This document shows positions 32,690-42,517 of a stretch of 64,000 bases of DNA, in pieces. A model generated the notes under the pieces. That model did no database searches. It saw only the letters and a program-made list of their open reading frames with translations, and was not told the origin of the DNA. This DNA comes from Bemisia tabaci (lineage: Eukaryota; Arthropoda; Insecta; Hemiptera; Aleyrodidae): contig NC_092795.1 of NCBI RefSeq assembly GCF_918797505.1, positions 1,054,001 to 1,118,000 of the forward strand. The letters are read 5' to 3'. Every line of letters starts with the position of its first letter. Within the stretch, counting starts at the first letter, position 1. The position numbers were made by a program, and so were the translations under genes.

Positions 32690-32960
32690 GCGCCGCGCCG
32701 CGGCGACAATGCTTGAAGTATCCCCTTAGGTTTGAAGGCGTCAGTGCGCGTTTCGAGCTGGCAGCACGCCGCGCCGCAGCGTGCCATAAACTTGCCCACA
32801 ATTTGTAAGTCAGGGCGTTAAAATGCGGGCAATTTGACATCAAATTCGAAATAAGCGACTCCAAAAAACATCAGTTTCGAAACTTTCGTGATCTTTCAAT
32901 CATTATCGGACATATTTCTTCCTATTCTTGAGTTTTGGACCATATGCGCCGCGGGCGGCG
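32690..32960. repeat. F6 half copy with flank
   Basis: TGCTTGAAGTATCCCCTTAG followed by GTTTGAAGGCGTCAGTGCG is the right half of the hairpin. The downstream flank through GAGTTTTGGACCATATGCG is the inverse of 17560-17770. The left half of the hairpin is missing. Confidence 0.7.
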
Positions 32961-33039
32961 GCGTTCATGAAATTTTCCCCTGTGGTCAATCAATCTGCGT
33001 AGTTTGTGTAGTGACACGCTCTTTCTCCTAAATTAAGAT

Positions 33040-33330
33040 AGATAAAGAAAATCTGTAAAGAGCGTTGTAAAGCCACTAATTTCAGCTTCCTAACACGTTG
33101 TAGATTTTTAGATTTAGTTTAACCAAACTCTAGAAAAGTGGATTTTTCTGAACCCACCTCCTCTCCGCGCGGGTCAAAAATTTCACGGAGCGCCATCAGC
33201 AAATGCGTTGCTGTGAGTGCTATATCTATCGCTTATCGCAAATAAAATGGCATAAAAATGGTTGAAAGTTATGTAAAACATAAGAAAGAACATTAATCGG
33301 CTAGGAAATTGCAGTATTGACTGCAAAAAC
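33040..33330. repeat. F11 dispersed repeat
   Basis: Contains CTAGAAAAGTGGATTTTTCT, GAACCCACCTCCTC, TTTCACGGAGC and CTATCGCTTAT in order. This order is shared with 43580-43812 (same strand) and 44095-44395 (opposite strand). The outer ends are uncertain. Confidence 0.7.
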
Positions 33331-33932
33331 CTGACTCCCAAGAAAAACTCTCCGCATACGCGGTAAAGAAAAATCATGTTACAAACTATGCAAATTGCGC
33401 GCAAATGATTTTTTTTTTTTTTAATAATGTTTTGTGGGTGTAAGTGTCACGCTAGGTGGTTTTAAAATTTCCAAGGAGACTCCCAGCAGATTTTTATTAT
33501 GAACCCGACGTGATTTTCGAACGAAGTCACCCTCAGAAAATATATTCGGTTGGCTGTATCTTTTGTAGGCAACAGACCCATTTTAAATGGACCGATTTTG
33601 AACAACTCCGATTTCTATTCAAAAATAAATAAATAAATAAAACATAACATGAAATTATGCAAAGTTAAATGCAAGTAGGCTGAGTACCTATCTGCCTAAA
33701 GGCGCCGATTATAATGGTTGATTTCCCCAAATTAAAATAAAATATGGCAGGAAGTTTACGCAAAGCAAGATACGATGCTGTTTACAAAATTAATGAGAAG
33801 CTATAGACGTTCCTGAAAACTCGTGAAAGTTTTTGTTCCCTTCCTTGGTACCTAACTATCCCCAATTCCCCGGAGTCTTCGATTCCTCGGTACGTTAAAG
33901 TTAGTACTTCATAAACAGGATGATCTTTTCTC

Positions 33933-34496
33933 AATGGACCACTAGACAAGGTACGAATTTCAGCATTCTGATACATATTTCTTAACAAAATTTTCACTTA
34001 GAACACGATGCGCACAACGAAAATTACCGAAATCAACTCCTTACGAAGATATTTAATGATTCCTGATGCGTGAATTCAAACCACCCGCTCATGAAAACTC
34101 AATGCTGTACGTGATTCACATCGCGCGCTAAACGTTATCATGACAGTCTCTGCGATATAAACATCTGGCAACCTCAATCTTGACGCTTTGGCTCAGCTAT
34201 AGCAAGTTGCTTATAGTTTGAACAACACATGGTGGGAAATGAACATTGCTCGATTAAGAAGATTGCCGAAACCGTTGCAGTGCGCGATTTGACTCACGCA
34301 GAGCTTTGAGTTTCTTGTGAGCGGGCAGTTCAAATTCCTCGTAACCAATGTGAAATAAAAACGTTAATATCTTCGTTAGGAGTTGGTTTCAGTAACTTTT
34401 GTTACGGGAATCGTGTTCAACGTGAAATTTTGGTGAAGAAACATTTATCAGAATCCTTTAATTTGTACCTTGTCTAGTGGTCCATTCAGCATTGAC
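33933..34496. mobile_element. F12 TIR element
   Basis: The ends are AATGGACCACTAGACAAGG and CCTTGTCTAGTGGTCCATT. The arms extend through the TACGAAGATATTTAATGATT and ACGTTAATATCTTCGTTAGG blocks. Size is 564 bp. A near-identical copy is at 49817-50368. No ORF of note. Confidence 0.9.
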
Positions 34497-35558
34497 TCAC
34501 CAAAGCAGAACTTCACAGCTACAGAATCCGCTGTCTAGAATGCTCGACCATGTGCAGCTCATTCCCTGATTTTCCCCTGATTTTCCTCGGTTTTCAGGAG
34601 CTCATTCCCTGATGAGAAACCGAAGTTTCCTCCCTCTTCCGAGGATATTCTTGAATAAGACCATATAAATCCATCCAGATACTAATATCGAATTCTCTCG
34701 CCCTTCAGCCGATTTTTTGGCGCGCATTCACATTTTTAATTCCAAAAGCGTTCCTGATGTTCATATTCTCTGGTCAATGGGAGCTTCTCTGTTATTATGA
34801 TGTTTTGAGGATTCAAGCATGTCATTCAAGAGATCAAATATGGTGGCTTCGGTACAATATCATAAACCTTAATAATAAGACGTTTCAACCTGTAGGAGCG
34901 CTCTGTTTCTCCTTTCTTTGTCGGTCGCATTGTGAATCAATTTTAATGATGAGCCGAAACCGGTGTCTTTCCTTAACACGGCGGACGGGAGTCTAGCCCA
35001 AGCCCTGTCCAGTGCTCATTGCGCAATGGATTGCAACGAATATTGGCGCAACTCGTGCATCGAGCGATGGTGCGAAAAAAGCTGGCAACACTGTCCCGAA
35101 GTTGTAAAACTCGCTTTCCGAAGGCGGGGGCGGGGGCGGGGGCGACGTATCGGCGAGGATGCGGAACACGGAAGTCTGACGGACGTCTAAATGTTTCTAG
35201 GGAAATTAGTTCCGGCTAATTTGGGTCCGTATGCTTTTTTATGGCTTCACCGTTTTGGAGTTACGCTCCCGGCTCAAGGGCGCAGCGCAGGCTCAAACGC
35301 CCCCTTTGCCCTCGCAACTGCGCACAGTTCCACCCGCGCTTCAACATCCCATTTTCGGGGTTTTTCAAGCTCCCTTTATAAAAAAAAAAGTGCGCAAGTC
35401 GGATGAAGAGTACGCGTGGAAACGTGGTTTATGCTCGGTTGAGCACCAACTGAAAAGTTAATAAAATTTCCAAATTTCAACAACTGGTGAGAACCCTGAA
35501 TTTCAGGTAATTTTAACATGCAACCGGTGCTTCCACCAAATTCTACTCCATATTTGCA
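34497..35558. other. Mostly featureless; GC-rich minisatellite and F1 end
   Basis: TGTCTTTCCTTAACACGGCG at 34961-34982 is a solitary F1 terminus. A GGGGGC repeat lies at about 35125-35145. Overlapping 66-79 codon frames around the GC-rich part have no motif. Confidence 0.4.
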
Positions 35559-36003
35559 TTAAGGTGTTTCAATGGACGCTATATTTTGTGACAGAACGAC
35601 GTGCGATATATTGCATCGATTAGTTCCATTTTTTCAGCTACTTCTAATTTATCTCGAATTTTGAGATCTCAATTTTACTGTCAGGAGTGTAAAGAATTCA
35701 CTTACCGCAACTTTGACAAACAAATTCAACGTAATATAGGCGTAGTTTTTTAGAGAGAAAATATCGCATTCCAGTGCAGTTTAAATATTAGTATCGAATG
35801 CGATATTTTTCCTCGAAAAAAACTACACCTATGTTACGTTGAATTTGTTTGTCTAAATTAGTAAGGGAATTCTTTAGTCTCCTGACAACAGAATTGCGAT
35901 CTCAAAATTCGAGATAATGAGAAGTAGCTGAAAAACGGAATCAATCGATGCGATATCGCATGTGGTTTTGACACAAAATATGGCGTCCATCGAATCACCT
36001 TAA
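35559..36003. mobile_element. F10 TTAA-flanked TIR element, second copy
   Basis: TTAA at 35559-35562 precedes GGTGTTTCAATGG. CCATCGAATCACC is followed by TTAA at 36000-36003. The internal arms (TTACGTTGAATTTGTTTG and complement) match 27481-27929. Size is about 445 bp. Confidence 0.85.
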
Positions 36004-36060
36004 GGATTAATTACTGGAGAGGAGGAAGGGTAGCTACCAGAAAAAAATGGAAAAATTCGA

Positions 36061-36368
36061 CTTCATTTTGCAATAAGAAACCTCTATTTCTGGCTCAGCC
36101 ATGTAATCACCTATATGTATATCTGCATCAGTGACGTGCTTTGCGATACATCGATTGATCTGTCATTTGAACCTATGGAAAAGAATCGATAAATGGGATG
36201 CTCGCAACGAACACCTTATTTATAATCAATCCTTTATACCATAGCCTCAAATGGGGAAATATCGATAATGAATCATGCACACCTTGCCACTGATCTGCAT
36301 GGGGACACAAATGGCACATAAATTCTGCCTTAAAGAGCCAAAATAGCAGCCCCTTATTGCAATGCATT
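36061..36368. mobile_element. F17 element split by F2
   Basis: The left end CTTCATTTTGCAATAAGAAA runs into TTTCTGGCTC. The right end GAGCCAAAATAGCAGCCCC runs into TTATTGCAATGCATTG, roughly the inverse. The 164-bp F2 element at 36129-36292 is inserted in the middle. Confidence 0.75.
36129..36292. mobile_element. F2 hAT-like MITE with perfect 8-bp TSD
   Basis: The left end CAGTGACGTGCTTTGCGATA and the right end ACACCTTGCCACTG are flanked by the perfect 8-bp duplication ATCTGCAT (36121-36128 and 36293-36300). Eight-bp duplications and C(A/G)GTG-type ends are typical of hAT transposons. The interior holds the TCGCAACGAACACC half-palindrome. Confidence 0.92.
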
Positions 36369-37174
36369 GTAAGCTCATCAGTTCTTTTTATCTGCGAAGC
36401 ACTATTCCTTGCGTCATCTACTTGTCTCGAGTCTGCAAATTCGACTAATTACAAATACTTTCACAATTCTGAAATTGCTGAAACAGATTTTACAAAGCTC
36501 TTCCCTGAGTAAAGAGCAGAAAGTGACTGTGCAGATTTTTTCCAAACGAGTCTGCATGCGAAGTGCACGAGGAGCAGTTTGTGGAACGCTAATCGGGTCA
36601 ATTTCCGGGGGTGAAAATTAGTTCTGAAAGGCCTATATTTTCTTTTTTTAGGATAAAAACTTGTTCGAGCGACCTCAGGTTTTCACCGTTAACCTTTCAC
36701 GACGAAAGGTGAAGGCTTCCTGTTGTGAGAGTGGCGAGAATTCGTATATCTGAAAGGTCTCCGTTGGCGCCATGTTGCCACGACGTATCAGACTACCTCA
36801 TGGTCTGAATCAGACCTACGTCATAGCCAGATGACACGCATATCATGAATATCCATTAATTTTGACCTCAGGCTAAACTTTCGCGAAATTCGACCGCAAT
36901 TTGATTAAAATTCTATAAAAATTGTTACATCAAAATGTAGTCAAACTTTAAAGAAAATATAGGAGTCATCGTGGAAAAAATTTCATCGGGACTTGATGAA
37001 CATTTTGATCAGTATTTGTTAAAAATGTATTACAGTTCTAGGTATAAAGACTTAGTTGCGTTAACATCTAACTATGACATTATCAATTTTGCCGTTAGAT
37101 AAATTGTCCTCGATAAATGTTGGCGTCTAAACCTAGTTTCAGTCAAAACAATAGGGCTAAATAAGATATCGACA
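36369..37174. other. No supportable feature
   Basis: AT-rich unique DNA. Only short frames are present. Confidence 0.35.
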
Positions 37175-37430
37175 GTGAAACTACCAGACCACGTATCTCG
37201 GTTTGCCACGTTGTAGACTTCCTATCATACTTTATTTTTTAAATGGATAACCACTCGACGTCAATTCTTGACAACTTTCTTGTTTTTTCTCCTCTGTGCG
37301 AAGAAAACTCTGTGAAAATTTTATTAAATGATATTGCTTTGTTCTCGTTCAAAAAAATAAAATAAAATGGGAGCGGAGATTTTTAAAACACCGCAAACAA
37401 GATACATGTTCTGCTAATTTCACCATCGAT
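37175..37430. mobile_element. F14 element
   Basis: AGTGAAACTACCAGACCACG and TATCTCGG on the left are answered by AAGATACATGTTCTGCTAAT and TTTCACC on the right. The internal GGGAGCGGAGATTTTTAAAA block matches the other copies. Confidence 0.7.
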
Positions 37431-38282
37431 ATGCCTAATTTTTGGGCAGAACTTCACGTCGGCAAAACTAATTGCCACCGAAAACAAAATTTTTTGCCCG
37501 GTCGCAACTAATTTCGCAACATAAAATTATTAAAAAAAAATCGATGTTGTAAATTATTAAATATTTAGTCTAAAAATATTTTAAGATGCTTTTTCATCGA
37601 TAAAATGTTTAACAATCGCAAAACGTTCAATCAGCAGTTTCTACATGGAAAGGATTTACTGAGTACGTACTGAACCATAGCGGGTTTTTTTTTTTTTTTT
37701 TTTGAAAGGCTGGGCGGTGCCTTAGCTGTTAGGAGTAATTGCTTGAATTGTTCTTTTCCGATTACTTAAATGAGACCGTTAACGGGGCTAGGAACCTCTG
37801 AGCACGGAAAGATTTTACAGAAAGAGCAACTTTTGTCAAGTTGTAGCAGAAAATCAGCATTTCAATTTACGACGGAAGGATTCGCAAGTGACCCAAGAAT
37901 AAGTTACAGGAGGATGTAAAATTAGGTCAAAATGTATAGCACCCATAGGCATCTCTTAAAAAAGGTTAATGCGTATAGTTGTAATACAGAGAGTTTTGAG
38001 CTACAAAATAATATGGAAGAACGAAAGTCTTTAGATTATTATTAATAATTTTTATCTTCTTTTTGTCTAATGCGGACATGTTTATGGAAAGCTCTTTAAC
38101 GATGAGGCGCGAATATCTAATTTGTGTATGTTTTTGCACGAATGATTCTTCTTTCGTGGACGATCACCCATAATTTGTATTCATAAAACACGTTTAAGCG
38201 GCGTGAATATCAGAGAGCGTGCAAACGAGGCAATACTTCCTCCCGTATACAAACGATCTAGGGTCGTATGCATGGTCGTTCT
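37431..38282. other. No gene; poly-T tract
   Basis: A poly-T run lies at about 37685-37704. The rest is AT-rich and non-coding. Confidence 0.4.
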
Positions 38283-38446
38283 CCGTGGCGTGGCGTGTTT
38301 TGCGATGTATCGATTGATCGGTCATTTATACCAATGGAAAAGTATCGATAAACAGGGTGTTCGCAGTGAACAACTTAATAATCGATTAATTACCACGGCT
38401 TCAAATGGGAAAATATCGATGGATCGCAAAACACGCCACGCCACTG
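38283..38446. mobile_element. F2 hAT-like MITE with 8-bp TSD
   Basis: The left end CCGTGGCGTGGCGTGTTTTG and the right end CAAAACACGCCACGCCACTG are near-perfect inverted repeats of about 35 bp. The flanks GTCGTTCT (38275-38282) and GTCGTTCC (38447-38454) match in 7 of 8 positions. The centre is GTGTTCGCAGTGAAC. Confidence 0.9.
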
Positions 38447-38499
38447 GTCGTTCCTTATAAACTTAAACAGATTCTTCCCAAGGGGACCTCATATTGTTT

Positions 38500-38810
38500 T
38501 CATTGTTACAACGGGGGCATCAAAGGGAGCCTTAACATACATCATAAAAAGAACAATGTTTGTCAACCTCGAGTAAAATTCAAAAAATGATAACTTTAAA
38601 TATAGATCCTTACAAGGGTTTACAATGACTTACCACTATACAAAATACAAAGAACTACAGCAACTTCAATGCGAGTTTTGTAAATTTTAAGGGGTGTCCG
38701 CACTTATCTTCAAAATCGACAAAATCGTTCTTTATTCTTCCAAATTTTCTATTTTTTGCATCACAAAATCGTTGTAATCCCTTGCAAGGATCCATTTCCA
38801 GCCTTATACG
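38500..38810. repeat. F15 dispersed repeat copy
   Basis: Blocks CATCATAAAAAGAACAATG, ACTATACAAAATACAAAGAA and GCGAGTTTTGTAAATTTTAA parallel 4020-4315. The two copies are diverged. This one leads directly into a tandem array. Confidence 0.5.
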
Positions 38811-38826
38811 GCTGAACATACAATTA

Positions 38827-39200
38827 CTCAAGATTGAAAAAAATTGTAATTTTCAAGATGCTATGTTAAAGACCTCCGTGATCCTCTCTCGATTAAAAGG
38901 TTGACCATTATAAGGCTCCCTGGAGGAAGGAGCTGTCTAAGGAACGACTACTCAAGATTGGCAAAACTTGTCATTTTTGATGATATTATGTTAAGGACCT
39001 TGGTGATCCTCCCTTAATCACGTTGTTAAGCATATGCATAAGGCCCTCCAAAGGAAGGAGCTGTCTACATAACGACTACTCAAGATTGACAAAACTTGTC
39101 ATTTTTATGATGCTTTGTTAGGAACCTTGGTGATCCTCCCTTTATAAGAATGTCAAGCATTTAGGGCTCCCTGAAGGTAGGAGCTGTCTAAGGAGGGACC
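38827..39200. repeat. Tandem repeat, three units of 124-128 bp
   Basis: Units start with CTCAAGATTG at 38827, 38951 and 39079. Each contains CCTTGGTGATCCTCCCT-type and GGAAGGAGCTGTCTA-type blocks. Units 2 and 3 are most alike. The words CATCAAAGGGAGCCTTAACA upstream suggest an older fourth unit. Confidence 0.85.
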
Positions 39201-39239
39201 ACGACTACGAGTCCTAGTTTTCCCCGACTGGAACTACCC

Positions 39240-39600
39240 TCTGCTAAGATGAGGATATTCCTCTGCGAGCCGACAACAGTGCCCGGTGGCGGGGCGCCGG
39301 GACTCATCTTCCGAAAACGAGCATTTATCACGAAACAGCGTTCGACCCCCATCTAGGGCGGGGGCGGGGGGCGGCGTGCCCTCTGCCCCGAAAGCGCCCC
39401 GGGCCGCGGCGCGGCGTCGCGCGACGGAGACGGGGTTGCCGCGAAGGGCGAGTCAAGGGCGTGGGCCTTTGCGGAGGGTTGACGCCAGGAAGAAATGCCC
39501 CGAGCTGTTGGGCTTATTAATTATTCTCCTGGTCAGCCCGACTCCCGACTCGAGTCAATACACTCCCGGCCGTACTTGACGTGTGTCAGGGTGTGGTCCC
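39240..39600. other. GC-rich, CpG-rich stretch
   Basis: Dense CpG around 39280-39480 includes GGGCGGGGGCGGGGGGCGGC. A 97-codon plus frame (39286-39579) is arginine/alanine/proline-rich, as expected from such DNA, with no domain. It could be a CpG-rich promoter or first exon; no splice or TATA evidence is visible. Confidence 0.3.
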
Positions 39601-39619
39601 GAGGTTCCTCTCTAGTGTG

Positions 39620-39872
39620 CTACCGTCTTATGGAAAAACGCCGTATGAACATTCGGGAGTTGCCAAACTTCCCAAGATAAAATGTTCATTTTTGAGGCTA
39701 GATATGAATATTTTTCCTCGAAACTTTCAGGAACTTCAAGTGAAATTGCGAACAAAATGATATGAAAAATTGGAAGAAATATATTCATATGCTTGCCAGG
39801 ATATTCTTGTTTTATCAAAGGATATTTGGCAACGCCTGAAGGTTCATACGGCGCTCTTCCTTAGTATGGCAG
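39620..39872. mobile_element. F1 MITE with 4-bp TSD TGTG
   Basis: The termini are CTACCGTCTTATGGAAAAAC and CTCTTCCTTAGTATGGCAG. TGTG is duplicated at 39616-39619 and 39873-39876. Length is 253 bp. It belongs to the GTATGAACATTCGGGAGTTG subtype. Confidence 0.9.
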
Positions 39873-40013
39873 TGTGAGCGAGTGAGCTCTTCAACTTGCC
39901 TCATTTCCCCGCCACTCTCCGTTTCGTCCCAAAGGTGAGACACCTACTTTCAACAGTATACGGGGTTCCAAGTTCAGAAAGACACCCCCCCCCCCCTCCC
40001 ATCGTAACACAGG

Positions 40014-40037
40014 TCTGCGGGCTGATTATTGAAATTG
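40014..40037. mobile_element. F4 terminal fragment
   Basis: CTGCGGGCTGATTATTGAAA then TTG is a perfect F4 left end. It stops where the adjacent F5 element begins. No F4 right end follows. Confidence 0.7.
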
Positions 40038-40161
40038 GACGTATTTATGTCAAACGGAACTATATGCACTAAGACATGAGCCCTGAGACCCATGAGAATA
40101 TATGCATAACAGGGCTCACGTCATAATGCACATAGTTCCGTTTGACAGAAATACGTTCAAC
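40034..40161. mobile_element. F5 element, cleanest copy
   Basis: The left arm TTGGACGTATTTATGTCAAA runs into CGGAACTATATGCACTAAGA. The right arm CATAATGCACATAGTTCC runs into GTTTGACAGAAATACGTTC. The interior ATGAGAATATATGCATAAC is flanked by GAGCCCT / AGGGCTC. Size is 128 bp. Confidence 0.85.
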
Positions 40162-41621
40162 TGTTGGATAAAGCGTCGTGGACGACGTCATTTCCGGGCA
40201 GTTAGTGTGACGTGGTATATATGGTGTCCCTGTATCTGCACCACGACTTCAGGATCCATTTTAGGGTCGAAATGAGACTTTTTTTGTTCTATGAAATTTT
40301 TTCTGAAACGCTTTTATTCGACGCTATATCTATCGCACTAAACTTAAGTGGAAACACCATATCAAACTCAAGAAGAAGGAATGTAATTTTAAAGTGTATA
40401 GACTAAACTGGCTACTTCGTAAAAAGTCCCCCCAAATCGTTACGCGCTGTCCGACCTCTCCCTCCACTCAAATTGGCTTTTCTTGATTTTTTTATGAAAA
40501 ATCAACAGCTGACGTCGAATGTTATTAAATTTTGCATGGGTACCTCTGTTGAAAATACATATTTTTAATTGTGGAAGAGATGATATTTATATTTCCTTTT
40601 CCAAACTAAAAATAACAAAAATCAAAGTCTTACGAGAGCCGCGGATGCGTGAAGAAATCCACGCGGAAGTTTTATTTACTCTGCCTGTTAAAATAAACGA
40701 TGGGAAATGAAGGATGAATAATTCGAGCTGTTGCGGGGATTGCGCACGGACGGACGTCCACAGTTCCGTCATCGGAGGCCGAGGGGAGGTCGAGGGGAGG
40801 CCGGGGGGAGGCCGGGGGAGGAAGGCTTTGTCACATGATCAGAAAAAAGAATCCGGCTCCGATAATCCGCGGAAGCTGTCCTTTTTTTTCCTCATGGCGG
40901 GCGGCTCTTTTAGAATTTAATGAAAAATGGCCGCGTTGCGATTGAAAGCCCATTTCCAGCTCTCGTCCTTTTAACAGCCTCAACGAAACTCGCCGCAGAT
41001 TTGCCACTTGGAAATTTAAAAAAAAAAATCTTCAATTAATATGAAGAGTTTTGTGAAAAGGACCTAAATGCCTCGGGCTTGCTAAGAGTGACCGATTCGA
41101 AAAGTGGAAACTTTAAATCATACTTACTCTTTAATGGAAAATCATGAGAGTGACGAGTCACGTACAACGTCTGAGGAACGAAGCGCTTCGGGGAGGTTGG
41201 ACCGCAAAGTTGTCAGTCGGCGCAGTTCAATACATTTCGGCATTAGATAGATTACAGTTGTGGTAAGTCCCGAGGTGGTAACACAATTAAAAATGAACAT
41301 ACATAATTTTATAGTTTTCAAGTCCTTTGTGGCGTGAGTACTGAGTAATAGCTCACCATCAAAAACCCTCCTGAATATCGCAAAAATGACGTTGCCGGAT
41401 TCAAAAGTATCGGAACAAAAAAGGCCAGTCTAGAGAAACAGAATTGAGGTTGTCTACTGTATTTCTTTGTCACACTGTCTTCGATATTTCAACCATATGA
41501 ACTGTCAGCAATTTTCGGACAAATAGGAAGCTAGTAAATAGAAATGCAATCGTGGCAAAGGTTTCATTGGCAAAATCGCGTAAAAAGGTCCACCGCGATA
41601 TGACCCTTTGACGATCAAATA
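40162..41621. other. About 1.5 kb without genes; GGGGAGGCC minisatellite
   Basis: A purine-rich minisatellite at about 40775-40821 has units like GAGGGGAGGCC (11-12 bp). The rest has only short frames. Confidence 0.4.
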
Positions 41622-42517
41622 TACCCTGGTAAAAATTGGCGATAGAAGCTGCGTTTCAAAATACCATAGGAGTTCTTATAGCCGACTGAGGAAGGCGATA
41701 GAAAATCATATAGCTGGCTGTAGAAAGTGGAAAAAATCATACGAGCGGGCTCCATGAAGCGATACAAAATTATACAGCCGGGCTATAGTTCCTATCACCG
41801 GGCTTTACACTATATCGCCTGGCTGTTGCTTTTTCGCCATCGGCTATAAAAGGCTTTAGGAAATTGTGCAGAAATTCGTAGGCTTTGTAAATCCGCAAGT
41901 TTGTTCGGAAACACCTTAATATTTACAAAACGCACATTAGTACATATTTATTTTCATCAATTACAATGAGAATAATCCATACAGAGTGTGCAAACATTTC
42001 AAAGTCATGAGTTGAAAAACGTTGACTCCACGAGATTAAATATTAGAGCCTAACACAAAGCGGAGCGGCGGCGCACTGGCGCCTACAAACCTAACAGGGA
42101 TACTTCACGCACTGCGCAATGCGTGAAGTATCCCTGTTAGGTTTGTAGGCGCCAATGCGCGTTCCGCGCTGGCTGCCCGCCCGCCGCGCCGCAGCGTACC
42201 ACGGCGCTTGAAGCTACTATTTCACAGCAGAGGTATTGCACAGTATCATACGAAATTGAAGGCGCTCCAACATATTAGGAATGGCAGGCGTCCTTCAAAA
42301 GTACGGAGCTTTCCTCGCAAAATAAACCAAGATACTACGGCCCAAAAAGAGAGCGGTAGTACACTTTATCGCCAGTCTGTTGCTTAGTCGCCATCGGCTA
42401 TATAAAGGCTATAAGAAATTGTGTTGCCGGCTGTAGAAGCTATTGGGAATCTTACAGCCGGCTGTAGGTCTATGGTATTTTGGAACACAGATTCTACTGC
42501 CAATTTTTACCAGGGTA
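41622..42517. mobile_element. F21 large TIR element with AGCCGGCT repeats
   Basis: The left end TACCCTGGTAAAAATTGGC is mirrored by GCCAATTTTTACCAGGGTA. The arms include GTTTCAAAATACCATAG and its mirror, CGCCATCGGCTATA, and repeated words such as TACAGCCGGCTGTA. Size is 896 bp. An F6 hairpin is embedded at 42077-42154. No ORF resembles a transposase. Confidence 0.82.
42077..42154. repeat. F6 hairpin, perfect 35-bp arms
   Basis: The arms from TGGCGCCTACAAACCTAACA to GGATACTTCACGCA and their exact complement surround an 8-bp loop, CTGCGCAA. GC-rich flanks (GCGCGTTCCGCGCTGGC) match those beside the 17.8 and 32.7 kb copies. The perfect pairing suggests recent origin or gene-conversion-like maintenance. 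Confidence 0.92.

Larger units (their letters stand above)
32307..33583. mobile_element. Composite element with F9-like ends
   Basis: The left end AATGGGTCTGTTGC is mirrored by GCAACAGACCCATT at the right. TGGCTGT-type blocks and a GAATTTCATGAGCCGC pair (32440-32465 versus 32950-32990) continue the inverted symmetry. The middle has been invaded by F6-type and F11-type sequence. It is a diverged relative of the 600-bp F9 foldbacks. Confidence 0.55.

Noticed and set aside
39286..39579. 97-codon arginine/alanine-rich ORF
   Set aside because: Composition is explained by CpG-rich DNA; no domain, splice site or start context supports it.
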